From Sphingomonas paucimobilis (GTDB lineage Bacteria > Pseudomonadota > Alphaproteobacteria > Sphingomonadales > Sphingomonadaceae): a stretch of DNA of 5,758 bases. Position 1 is the stretch's first letter. Every line of letters begins with the position of its first letter. Where the stretch lies: positions 1 through 5,758 of the forward strand of contig CAMAQU010000119.1 in NCBI GenBank assembly GCA_945860425.1. The letters run 5' to 3'. Position numbers and translations under genes: made by a program. The notes beneath the pieces were generated by a model. It was given only the letters and a program-made list of their open reading frames with translations, did no database searches and had not been told where the DNA came from. Shown here piece by piece: positions 1-5,161 of the stretch.

Positions 1-53
1 AGGAACCCTATGCGACCGCCGAAATCGCGGCGCGTGCTGCCGTAGGGGAATGA
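1..53 (+). CDS. C-terminal tail of an upstream gene, probably a DUF2093-family protein (partial)
   Basis: Reading from base 3, an open frame gives EPYATAEIAARAAVGE and ends at a TGA at 51-53. The other two forward frames give either a stop at 43-45 with an unnatural composition or a run into the next gene. The TGA overlaps the ATG of the M23 peptidase as ATGA (50-53), the usual sign of a translationally coupled operon. From memory of the family, DUF2093 proteins of sphingomonads end in a similar 'W S V x R Q E x Y A' stretch and often sit next to an M23 peptidase. Only 16 residues are visible, so the family name is an inference; that a gene ends here is better supported. Confidence 0.5.
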   Translation, partial: EPYATAEIAARAAVGE

Positions 54-928
54 CCCAGTTGGTGCGGCAGGCGGTTTTTGCGCTCTGCCTTTTCCTCTCT
101 CCCATGGCGCAGGCTGAAGTCGTCGCGCCATCCGCCCCTATTAAGTTGGATCGCGCCGCCGTGCAGGGCGGCTATGTGCTCGGCTGGGCCCCTGAAGGCA
201 CCACAGAGATCCTACTCGATGGGCAGAGCGTTCCGCTGGCCGCGGATGGGCGCTTTGCATTGGGATTTGGGCGGGACGCGTCGGCCAATGCCCAACTGAT
301 GGCCCGGCTTGGCACGGGCGAGACCCTAAGCCTGACCATCCCTATTGCCCCGCGCCAATGGCAGTTGGAAAATCTGCCCACATTGCCGCGCGTGTCGCAG
401 CCTTCGGCCGAATTTCTGGCGCGTAGGCCCGGCGAATTGGCGCAAATTGAGGCAGCGCGCAAAAGCATCTCCACCCAGACGGGCTGGCGACAGCCCTTTA
501 TCTGGCCCGCACGCGGCCGGATTTCCGGTGTGTTCGGTTCTCAACGGATTTACGCAGGCGAACCGGGTGTGCCGCATAATGGGGTGGATGTGGCCGGGGC
601 CACAGGAACCCCCATTTACGCACCCGCAAATGGGGTCGTAATTCTGGCAGCAACAAGCCCCTTCACGCTGGAAGGAAATTTGCTGATGATTGACCATGGC
701 ATGGGTCTCAACAGCGCCTTTCTGCATCTCTCGCGCATTGATGTGGCTTTGGGCGATGTGATTCGGCAGGGCCAGCCCATTGGGGCCATTGGCATGACTG
801 GACGGGCGACTGGCCCGCATTTGCACTGGGGCATGCGCTGGCTCGACCAGAGGATCGACCCGGCGCTGGTGGCAGGGCCAATGCCTGCCGCACCAGCGCC
901 GAGGGAAAAGGACAAAAAGCCAGATTAA
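50..928 (+). CDS. Secreted M23-family metallopeptidase (LytM-type peptidoglycan endopeptidase)
   Basis: A predicted zinc endopeptidase that cuts peptide cross-links of peptidoglycan in the periplasm. The 292-residue product starts with a signal peptide (charged start, hydrophobic residues 8-18, cleavage expected after AQA at 20-22). Residues 23-145 form an N-terminal region I cannot assign. The LytM domain spans about 150-275. All catalytic elements are present: H176 and D180 in HNGVD, H226 in FLHL, and H257/H259 in GPHLHW. It should therefore be an active enzyme, not a degenerate EnvC/NlpD-like activator. The C-terminus is a short Pro/Ala then Lys/Asp-rich tail. The ATG overlaps the upstream stop (ATGA). 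An AGGGG at 44-48 is too close to this ATG for a normal Shine-Dalgarno, so coupled translation or a start at the GTG at 62 (still leaving a signal peptide) is possible. Its TAA shares bases with the stop of the convergent gene. Confidence 0.93.
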   Translation: MTQLVRQAVFALCLFLSPMAQAEVVAPSAPIKLDRAAVQGGYVLGWAPEGTTEILLDGQSVPLAADGRFALGFGRDASANAQLMARLGTGETLSLTIPIAPRQWQLENLPTLPRVSQPSAEFLARRPGELAQIEAARKSISTQTGWRQPFIWPARGRISGVFGSQRIYAGEPGVPHNGVDVAGATGTPIYAPANGVVILAATSPFTLEGNLLMIDHGMGLNSAFLHLSRIDVALGDVIRQGQPIGAIGMTGRATGPHLHWGMRWLDQRIDPALVAGPMPAAPAPREKDKKPD

Positions 929-935
929 CGCCGGC
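914..935 (-). terminator. Probable intrinsic terminator of the glycine-zipper gene, spanning its stop codon
   Basis: Read on the minus strand, GCCGG (935-931) pairs with CTGGC (923-919) with one G-U wobble. The 7-base loop contains the TAA stop. TTTTT (918-914) follows directly, then more U-rich sequence. On the plus strand the wobble becomes an A-C mismatch and no T-run follows, so the element is directional for the minus-strand gene. The stem is short, so strength is uncertain. Confidence 0.5.
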
Positions 936-1344
936 GGCAGCGATCATCCGAGCGGTCAATCGCCCGACCCGCCAAAGCGCCTGTGCCGCCTCCAATAATG
1001 GCACCCGCCGTGCGGTCTCCATCGCGTCCGGCGACAGCCCGACCCAAAAGGCTGCCTGCAACAGCACCAATTACAAGGCCCGTTGTGCCCTTGCCGCAAC
1101 GATCATCCCGATGGCGGTAGGATTGCTCCCCATAGTGACTGCGCCGACCATAGCCACGATGATCCTCATAGCGGCGATGATCGTGACGATCCTGATAACC
1201 ACGGCGATAGTCATGACCCTCATCCGACCGCGATTCATAACGGTGATAGCCCCGCTCATGCGCGAAGGCCGGGGCCGTCGGCGCAAGGCCAATGAGCAGA
1301 ACCGAAAGAGCTGCCGAAATATGTGTGACCGTCTTATGCATCAT
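925..1344 (-). CDS. Exported glycine-zipper protein with a His/Arg/Tyr-rich linker (17 kDa surface-antigen-like)
   Basis: Small envelope protein of unknown function. The product from 1344 has 139 residues. A signal peptide ends at AFA (26-28). Residues 29-82 are a low-complexity linker made only of H, R, Y, D, E, G, S and Q. A glycine-zipper domain at about 84-130 has two perfect GxxxGxxxGxxxG runs (G89/93/97/101 and G114/118/122/126), as in the Rick_17kDa_Anti / glycine-zipper 2TM families that form hairpins in membranes. Two cysteines (C83, C136) flank the zipper. There is no lipobox cysteine at the cleavage site, so it is not an obvious lipoprotein. An open frame continues upstream to 1476, but the signal peptide and the GAGGAG at 1350-1355 place the start at 1344 or the adjacent ATG at 1341. 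It is convergent with the M23 gene and divergent from the phytase-like gene. Function is not recognised. Confidence 0.82.
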   Translation of the reverse strand: MMHKTVTHISAALSVLLIGLAPTAPAFAHERGYHRYESRSDEGHDYRRGYQDRHDHRRYEDHRGYGRRSHYGEQSYRHRDDRCGKGTTGLVIGAVAGSLLGRAVAGRDGDRTAGAIIGGGTGALAGRAIDRSDDRCRRR

Positions 1345-1349
1345 GCGAT

Positions 1350-1355
1350 CTCCTC
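1350..1355 (-). promoter_or_regulatory. Shine-Dalgarno site of the glycine-zipper gene
   Basis: GAGGAG on the minus strand lies 5 bases before the ATG at 1344 and 8 bases before the ATG at 1341. This fixes the start here rather than at the far upstream start of the open frame (1476). Both tandem ATGs are within usable distance. Confidence 0.75.
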
Positions 1356-1370
1356 TGATGCCATCCGATA

Positions 1371-1396
1371 GGAACGTATGGCGATAATCAGGGTTG
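1371..1396 (+). promoter_or_regulatory. Possible EcfG/general-stress sigma promoter (weak)
   Basis: GGAAC at 1371-1375 is followed after 16 bases by GGTT (1392-1395). The alphaproteobacterial EcfG consensus is GGAAC, 16-17 bases, then CGTT, so one base of the -10 element differs. It points toward the phytase-like gene, with a leader of roughly 90 bases. A chance match is quite possible. Confidence 0.25.
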
Positions 1397-1481
1397 TGCT
1401 GCAGCTCCGTTGTACAGAATGTGAACGACACGCTTATCCCCCATTCAGCTTTGATAGGGTGCAGCCAGCGCCCCATGCGCC

Positions 1482-1494
1482 TATACTGGCAACA
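1482..1494 (+). promoter_or_regulatory. Possible -10 box placing transcription start at the ATG (leaderless mRNA)
   Basis: TATACT at 1482-1487 matches the sigma-70 -10 consensus in five of six positions. It lies six bases before the ATG at 1494, so transcription would start at or next to the start codon. No Shine-Dalgarno sequence is visible before this ATG, which agrees with a leaderless message. No good -35 is found at the proper distance (GTGCAG at 17 bp), which weakens the case. Confidence 0.35.
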
Positions 1495-2468
1495 TGACGC
1501 GCCGCCTCTTGCTCTACTTCTTCCTCTGCCTACCGCTTATCCTGCTGACATCCTCGGCAAAGCTGGGGCAAATGCCGCTGCGGCGACAGATGCTTGTGGT
1601 GACCGCAGAAGCTGTGCCCCTGTCGCGCAGCGATCCGGCGATCACTCAGGCGGGCGACCTTGTCTATCTGGGTGGCTGGCGGCTCTCCGCGCGCCATGCT
1701 GACTTTGGCGGCTGGTCGGCCATGCACGCCACCCCAAATGGGTTTCGGCTGATGTCTGATGCCGGGGCCATGCTCGATTTACCACGACCCAGCGCCGGGA
1801 CGATGCGTGCAGTTTTGCAAGAGCTGCCCAAAGGCTGTGGCCAGCGGTGGCACAAAGATAAGCAGGATGCCGAGTCGCTGACCGCCGATGATCAGGGAAA
1901 TATGTGGGTCGCGCTGGAGCAGCAAAACATCATTTGCCGTATCGATGCCGCAGGCCATGTCCGCACCATTGCTCCAGCCGCTATGGCCAATTGGTCGAGC
2001 GCTTTGGGCGCAGAGGCGATGGTCCGTTTGCGCGATGGCCGCTTTCTCGTCTTTGCAGAAGCGGATCCCAAAGACACAGACGGGCCGTCTCCGGTGCTCC
2101 TCTTTTCCGGCGACCCCCTTTCTGCGTCGGTGCGCCGCGTCAGCTTGCGCCTTGCGAGCCCAGACGGATTTCGTCCAAGCGATGCCGCCCAATTGCCAGA
2201 CGGGCGGATATTGGTGTTACAGCGCGCCTTTGCCCCGCCGCTGCGCTGGCAAACGCGCCTGATTGCCCTTGATCTGGCGGAGCTGCGGGAAAATGCGCTT
2301 CTTCAGGGTCGAGAAGTGGCGCGGCTTGCGCCCCCGATGCTGACGGACAATTTCGAAGCCTTGGCCGTGACACAAGAAAAGAGGCGACCCATTATCTGGA
2401 TCGCCTCTGATGATAATTTTTGGTCGCTTCAGCAGACGTACCTGCTGAAGTTCACCCTAAAAGATTAG
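1494..2468 (+). CDS. Esterase-like activity of phytase family protein (phytase-like domain)
   Basis: A 324-residue exported or membrane-anchored protein with the phytase-like beta-propeller fold of Pfam 'esterase-like activity of phytase'. The biochemical substrate of the bacterial members is not established and the sequence does not reveal it. Family hallmarks seen are DAESLTAD (125-132), GNMWVALEQQN (135-145), GAEAMVRL (172-179), the DNFEALAVT block (285-293) and IWIASDDNF (301-309) followed by a C-terminal LLKF strand. The N-terminus (residues 3-19) is strongly hydrophobic after two arginines but lacks a clear AxA site. It could be an uncleaved anchor or a weak signal peptide. The ATG at 1494 is the first in-frame ATG after an upstream stop at 1455-1457, and no Shine-Dalgarno precedes it. 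The TAG stop overlaps the TAA of rpmB on the other strand, so the last part of each gene is antisense to read-through of the other. Confidence 0.85.
   Translation: MTRRLLLYFFLCLPLILLTSSAKLGQMPLRRQMLVVTAEAVPLSRSDPAITQAGDLVYLGGWRLSARHADFGGWSAMHATPNGFRLMSDAGAMLDLPRPSAGTMRAVLQELPKGCGQRWHKDKQDAESLTADDQGNMWVALEQQNIICRIDAAGHVRTIAPAAMANWSSALGAEAMVRLRDGRFLVFAEADPKDTDGPSPVLLFSGDPLSASVRRVSLRLASPDGFRPSDAAQLPDGRILVLQRAFAPPLRWQTRLIALDLAELRENALLQGREVARLAPPMLTDNFEALAVTQEKRRPIIWIASDDNFWSLQQTYLLKFTLKD
2380..2408 (-). terminator. Probable intrinsic terminator of rpmB, inside the opposite coding sequence
   Basis: AGAGGCGA (2380-2387) and TCGCCTCT (2401-2408) form a perfect 8-bp inverted repeat. Two further C-G pairs (2389-2390 with 2398-2399) lie inside after one mismatch, leaving a 7-base loop. 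On the minus strand the stem runs straight into TTTCTTGTG (2379-2371), giving a U-rich tract about 60-90 bases past the rpmB stop. On the plus strand the stem is followed eight bases later by TTTTT (2417-2421), so weak action in that direction is also possible. The element lies entirely in codons of the phytase-like gene. Confidence 0.6.
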
Positions 2469-2755
2469 GCAGCGACAGCCGACTTTTTGGCGACTTCGCG
2501 CTTCAAGCGACGGGCCTTCAGGCTGAGCTTTGTGTCCGCCGTCTTGAGCAACCAATTGTCGAGACCGCCGACATGCTCCACCGAGCGCAGACCGTGCGTC
2601 GAAACGCGCAGACGCACACCCTTGGCGAGCGATTCGGAGATCAGCGTGACGTTCTGCAGATTCGGCAAGAATGTACGCTTGGTCTTGTTATTGGCGTGGG
2701 ATACATTGTTTCCCACTTGGCGGCCCTTGCCGGTCAGTTCGCAAATGCGCGACAT
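2465..2755 (-). CDS. rpmB: Large-subunit ribosomal protein bL28
   Basis: A structural protein of the 50S ribosomal subunit. The 96-residue product starts MSRICELTGKG and carries the hallmark VGNNVSHANNKTKR and FLPNLQNV stretches, followed by SLRLRV-type and RSVEHVGGLD blocks, and ends with a basic C-terminus (LSLKARRLKREVAKK). Length and pattern fit alphaproteobacterial bL28. There is a single Cys (C5) and no CxxC pairs, so it is the non-zinc form. An open frame extends upstream to 2803, but family alignment and the AGGA at 2765-2768 (9 bases before the ATG) set the start at 2755. The gene is monocistronic here, divergent from tadA and convergent with the phytase-like gene. A hairpin at 2380-2408 probably ends its transcript. 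Confidence 0.97.
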   Translation of the reverse strand: MSRICELTGKGRQVGNNVSHANNKTKRTFLPNLQNVTLISESLAKGVRLRVSTHGLRSVEHVGGLDNWLLKTADTKLSLKARRLKREVAKKSAVAA

Positions 2756-2801
2756 GTCTGTTCGTCCTGAAGTTGAATAATCATATTCGGAAAGGCTGCG
2801 C

Positions 2802-2829
2802 ACCTAACGGTCGGCGGCGCTTTCGTCAA
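2802..2829 (-). promoter_or_regulatory. Candidate sigma-70 promoter of rpmB
   Basis: On the minus strand TTGACG (2829-2824) matches the -35 consensus in five of six positions. After a 16-base spacer comes TTAGGT (2807-2802), a weak -10. The predicted leader before the rpmB ATG is about 40 bases. The -35 lies in the loop of a short inverted repeat, CGCTTT (2818-2823) and AAAGCG (2833-2838), which might be an operator or chance. The rest of this 147-base divergent region must also hold the tadA promoter, for which I see no convincing boxes. Confidence 0.45.
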
Positions 2830-2902
2830 CCCAAAGCGGCAGGCGAAAGGGGATTGGCGCGCCGACGCTTCAATCTTGGTCCATCAGGCCCTAGAGCAAG
2901 CT

Positions 2903-3355
2903 ATGGAGATTCCCCTGCCCCTTCCTATGCAGCGCGCGCTCGCGCTCGCGCAAACATCTGCCGATGCGGGCGAAGTGCCGGTGGGTGCTGTCATCATGAA
3001 GGACGGCGTTGAAATTGCGGCGGCCGCCAACGCCATGCGTGCCTCGGCCGACCCCACCGCCCATGCGGAAATGGAGGCGATTCGCATGGCGGCGCGCGTT
3101 TTGGGCCAGGAACGACTCGAGGGATGCGATCTGTGGGTCACGCTGGAGCCGTGCGCCATGTGCGCGGGCGCCATTGCCCATGCGCGCATCGCCCGTGTTT
3201 ATTATGCCGCGCCAGACCCCAAGGGCGGGGCTGTGGACCATGGCCCGCGCTTCTTTACGCAACCCACCTGCCACCACCGCCCCGACGTCTATTCCGGCCT
3301 CGGCGAGGCGAAGGCTGCAGAGCAATTGCGCGCCTTTTTTGCCCAAAAACGATGA
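2903..3355 (+). CDS. tadA: tRNA(adenosine(34)) deaminase TadA
   Basis: Converts A34 of tRNA-Arg(ACG) to inosine in the cytoplasm, allowing one tRNA to read several CGN codons; essential in most bacteria. The 150-residue product has the cytidine/deoxycytidylate-deaminase zinc fold. H54 and E56 lie in the TAHAEMEAI motif (E56 is the proton shuttle), and C84 and C87 in LEPCAMCAGA are the other zinc ligands. The AGEVPVGAV strand (22-30) and the C-terminal helix with GLGEAKAAEQLRAFF are typical of TadA. The open frame could start at a TTG at 2876. The ATG at 2903 matches the usual family N-terminus better, although its Shine-Dalgarno is poor (AGAG about 7 bases upstream). A 66-base gap separates it from the transporter gene, so it may be transcribed separately. 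Confidence 0.95.
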   Translation: MEIPLPLPMQRALALAQTSADAGEVPVGAVIMKDGVEIAAAANAMRASADPTAHAEMEAIRMAARVLGQERLEGCDLWVTLEPCAMCAGAIAHARIARVYYAAPDPKGGAVDHGPRFFTQPTCHHRPDVYSGLGEAKAAEQLRAFFAQKR

Positions 3356-3381
3356 GCCAAAGCATCCCCGAGTCGCAATAC

Positions 3382-3411
3382 TTGAGCGGACACGCCTTTT
3401 TCTGCCATAAG
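3382..3411 (+). promoter_or_regulatory. Weak candidate promoter before the CorC-type transporter gene
   Basis: TTGAGC (3382-3387) and CATAAG (3406-3411), 18 bases apart, each match the sigma-70 consensus in four of six positions. Transcription would start only a few bases before the ATG at 3422, which has no clear Shine-Dalgarno. A 5-bp inverted repeat, GCCTT (3394-3398) and AAGGC (3409-3413), overlaps the -10. No T-run follows it, so it is not a terminator for tadA. Confidence 0.25.
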
Positions 3412-3421
3412 GCACAATCCA

Positions 3422-4741
3422 ATGGCTGATGCCCTCCCCTCTCTAACCCCTTTTCCTTGGGGCGATCTTGCAATCATCCTTGCGTTGATTGCGCTCAATG
3501 GCGTGTTTGCGATGTCGGAACTGGCCATTGTGTCGGCCCGGCGGGCGCGGCTGGATGCCATCACGCGCAAAAGCCAGCTGAAAGGCGCGCAAACCGCCAT
3601 CTCGCTCGCGTCCAATCCGGGGCGCTTTTTATCCACCGTGCAAATTGGCATCACGCTGATCGGGATTATCGCGGGTGCTTATTCCGGCGCGAGTCTGAGC
3701 GGACCTGTGGCGGAGCGGCTGGTGCTCCTTGGTCTGCCCGTCGCTTGGGCGGATGATGTCGGCTTTGGGCTGGTCATTGGCCTCACCACCTTTGCTTCGC
3801 TGATCATAGGGGAATTGGTGCCCAAGCAATTTGCCCTGCGCGCGCCCGAACCCATTGCCGTGGTGATGGCAGTGCCAATGGTGATGCTGGCGCGGATCAC
3901 CGCCCCCATTGTCTGGCTGCTGGATCGCACAAGCGCACTGATTTTCCGACTGCTTGGGCTGAACCGCGAATCGGACAGCCATGTGACTGCCGAAGAGCTG
4001 CACCTGATTGTCGCCGAAGCCTCAAAATCCGGAATTATTGAAGAAAGCGAACGCGCCATCATCTCTGGTGTTGTGCGCTTGGCCGATCGCCCCGTGCGCG
4101 AGGTGATGACGCCGCGCACCGAAATCGATTGGATCGATGAAAAAGCGGATGCCAAGGCGATCCATCAAGCTGTTCTCGCCTCCCCGCACAGTCGGTTGCT
4201 CATCGCCCGGGGGTCGGTGGATGAAATTGTGGGTGTGGTCGGCGCGCGGGATTTGTTGGCGGCCGAACTAATGGGCAAGAAACTAGACCTGAAGGCTCTG
4301 ATGAAGCGCGCGCCCATTGTCCCGGATCAGGTCGATGCGATGGACGCGTTAGAGGCGCTGCGCCGCGCCGATGTGCCCATTGCGCTCGTCCATGATGAAT
4401 ATGGGCATTTTGAAGGGATTGTGACCCCGGCCGATTTGCTGTCAGCCATTGCTGGCGACTTTGTGTCGGATCAGGATGCCGAAGATGAGCCGGCCATTGT
4501 TGCGCGCGACGATGGCAGCTTGCTCGTCGCCGGATGGGCCACCGCCGATAGCCTCGCCGAACGCATTGGCCTGTCGCTGGGCGAAGACCGGGACTTTGCG
4601 ACCGTTGCGGGCTTTGTGCTCGATCGGTTGAAGCGCATTCCCGTTACGGGCGAATATTTCACCGAACAGGGCTATCGATTTGAGGTTGTGGATATGGACG
4701 GCCGCAAGATCGACAAATTGCTCGTTCAAATTGTTGATTAG
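3422..4741 (+). CDS. CNNM/CBS-domain transporter (HlyC/CorC family, CorC/YtfL-like)
   Basis: An inner-membrane protein of the CNNM/CorC family. Characterised members export Mg2+ or affect Mg2+/Co2+ resistance; the older 'hemolysin' label is historical. The 439-residue product has, in order, a DUF21/CNNM transmembrane domain (about 12-185) with membrane segments near 15-36, 70-92, 112-133 and 143-165 and the signature GELVPKQFALR at 130-140. A CBS pair follows: CBS1 begins near VREVMTPRTEIDWID (225-239), and CBS2 includes VPIALVHDEYGHFEGIVTPADLL (318-340). Last is a C-terminal CorC_HlyC domain (about 357-438) with the DFATVAGFVL and GRKIDKLLV blocks. Length is normal for the family. The ATG has no strong Shine-Dalgarno. 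It is followed after 6 bases by sufE, so the two are probably cotranscribed. The exact ion cannot be read from sequence. Confidence 0.93.
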   Translation: MADALPSLTPFPWGDLAIILALIALNGVFAMSELAIVSARRARLDAITRKSQLKGAQTAISLASNPGRFLSTVQIGITLIGIIAGAYSGASLSGPVAERLVLLGLPVAWADDVGFGLVIGLTTFASLIIGELVPKQFALRAPEPIAVVMAVPMVMLARITAPIVWLLDRTSALIFRLLGLNRESDSHVTAEELHLIVAEASKSGIIEESERAIISGVVRLADRPVREVMTPRTEIDWIDEKADAKAIHQAVLASPHSRLLIARGSVDEIVGVVGARDLLAAELMGKKLDLKALMKRAPIVPDQVDAMDALEALRRADVPIALVHDEYGHFEGIVTPADLLSAIAGDFVSDQDAEDEPAIVARDDGSLLVAGWATADSLAERIGLSLGEDRDFATVAGFVLDRLKRIPVTGEYFTEQGYRFEVVDMDGRKIDKLLVQIVD

Positions 4742-4743
4742 GA
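4740..4743 (+). promoter_or_regulatory. Shine-Dalgarno of the SufE gene, overlapping the upstream stop codon
   Basis: AGGA at 4740-4743 shares two bases with the TAG stop of the transporter gene and lies four bases before the ATG at 4748. This arrangement suggests that ribosomes finishing the transporter can re-initiate on sufE. Confidence 0.5.
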
Positions 4744-4747
4744 CCCC

Positions 4748-5161
4748 ATGACCAGCCTTTTGGATTTGCATGAGGAATATGATTTCCTCGACCCTGATGA
4801 TCGCTATCGCCTGCTGATTGATCTTGGCCGCGCGCTCGAGCCGATGCCCGATGCCCTGAAAACAGACGCGACATTGGTGCGCGGCTGTTCGGCCAGCGTC
4901 TGGGTCTATCCCATGGCGGGGGATGAGGGGCGGCTGCATTTTCTGGCCGATAGCAATGCGGCCATCACCAAGGGGATTATCGCGCTTGTCCTGAAAACGG
5001 TGCAGGATGCGACCGCGGCCGATATTCTCGCAACCGATATTGAGGCGGCGCTTGCGCCCTTTGACCTTAAAAACCAGCTGTCGTCCAACCGGACGCAGGG
5101 CATTCCCAATATGATTGCGCTGATCCGCGAGACAGCGGGCCGACATATAGGAGGATCATGA
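4748..5161 (+). CDS. sufE: SufE-family sulfur acceptor protein (Fe-S cluster assembly)
   Basis: A cytoplasmic partner of the cysteine desulfurase SufS. It takes the persulfide sulfur on its active-site cysteine and hands it to the SufBCD scaffold. The 137-residue product is normal length for SufE. The signature LVRGCSASVWVYP (43-55) carries the acceptor C47, where E. coli SufE has GCQSQVW. The C-terminal part, with FDLKNQLSSNRTQGIPNMI (105-123), matches the conserved L-S-x-x-R-x-x-G region of the family. It lies outside any visible suf cluster, between a transporter gene (6-base gap) and a small exported protein (ATGA overlap), so cotranscription with both is likely. In alphaproteobacteria a stand-alone sufE is common. 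CsdE is an alternative name for a close paralogue. Confidence 0.92.
   Translation: MTSLLDLHEEYDFLDPDDRYRLLIDLGRALEPMPDALKTDATLVRGCSASVWVYPMAGDEGRLHFLADSNAAITKGIIALVLKTVQDATAADILATDIEAALAPFDLKNQLSSNRTQGIPNMIALIRETAGRHIGGS
5149..5154 (+). promoter_or_regulatory. Strong Shine-Dalgarno before tandem ATG starts
   Basis: A full AGGAGG lies 3 bases before the ATG at 5158 and 6 bases before the adjacent ATG at 5161. The second spacing is closer to the normal optimum, so the real start may be 5161, giving 129 residues. It is the best ribosome-binding site in the window and lies inside the last codons of sufE. Confidence 0.7.

Noticed and set aside
326..826. A 166-codon minus-strand open frame inside the M23 peptidase gene
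   Set aside because: It is antisense to the complete catalytic domain and its translation has no coherent pattern; long antisense frames are expected in GC-rich coding DNA.
1083..1371. Plus-strand frames with His/Asp- or Ile/Met-rich translations opposite the glycine-zipper gene
   Set aside because: The odd composition is the mirror of the repetitive linker codons on the minus strand; the minus frame has a signal peptide, zipper motif and Shine-Dalgarno.
1451..1456. TTGATA as a -35 box for the phytase-like gene
   Set aside because: It is 25 bases from TATACT, far too long a spacer, and no -10 lies at 16-18 bases.
1345..1476. N-terminal extension of the glycine-zipper gene up to the start at 1476
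   Set aside because: The extension would bury the signal peptide 45 residues inside the protein, and a good GAGGAG lies just before the ATG at 1344.
2481..2500. GCC...TTTTT...GGC near the rpmB end as a terminator of the phytase-like gene
   Set aside because: The stem is only three base pairs and the T-run falls in the loop, not after the stem; it simply encodes the Lys-rich tail of bL28.
3394..3413. Hairpin GCCTT/AAGGC after tadA as a terminator
   Set aside because: It is a five-base-pair stem with two Gs and no T-run after it on either strand; the Ts lie in the 5' arm and the loop.
2891..3415. A 174-codon minus-strand open frame opposite tadA
   Set aside because: tadA has all zinc ligands and the catalytic Glu; the antisense product resembles nothing and is rich in chance Arg/Gly/Ala.
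4442..5146. A 234-codon open frame on the minus strand opposite the CorC and SufE genes
   Set aside because: It lies antisense to two clear family members (CorC_HlyC domain and SufE with its active-site Cys), has a composition typical of a shadow frame, and shows no recognisable domain or Shine-Dalgarno.
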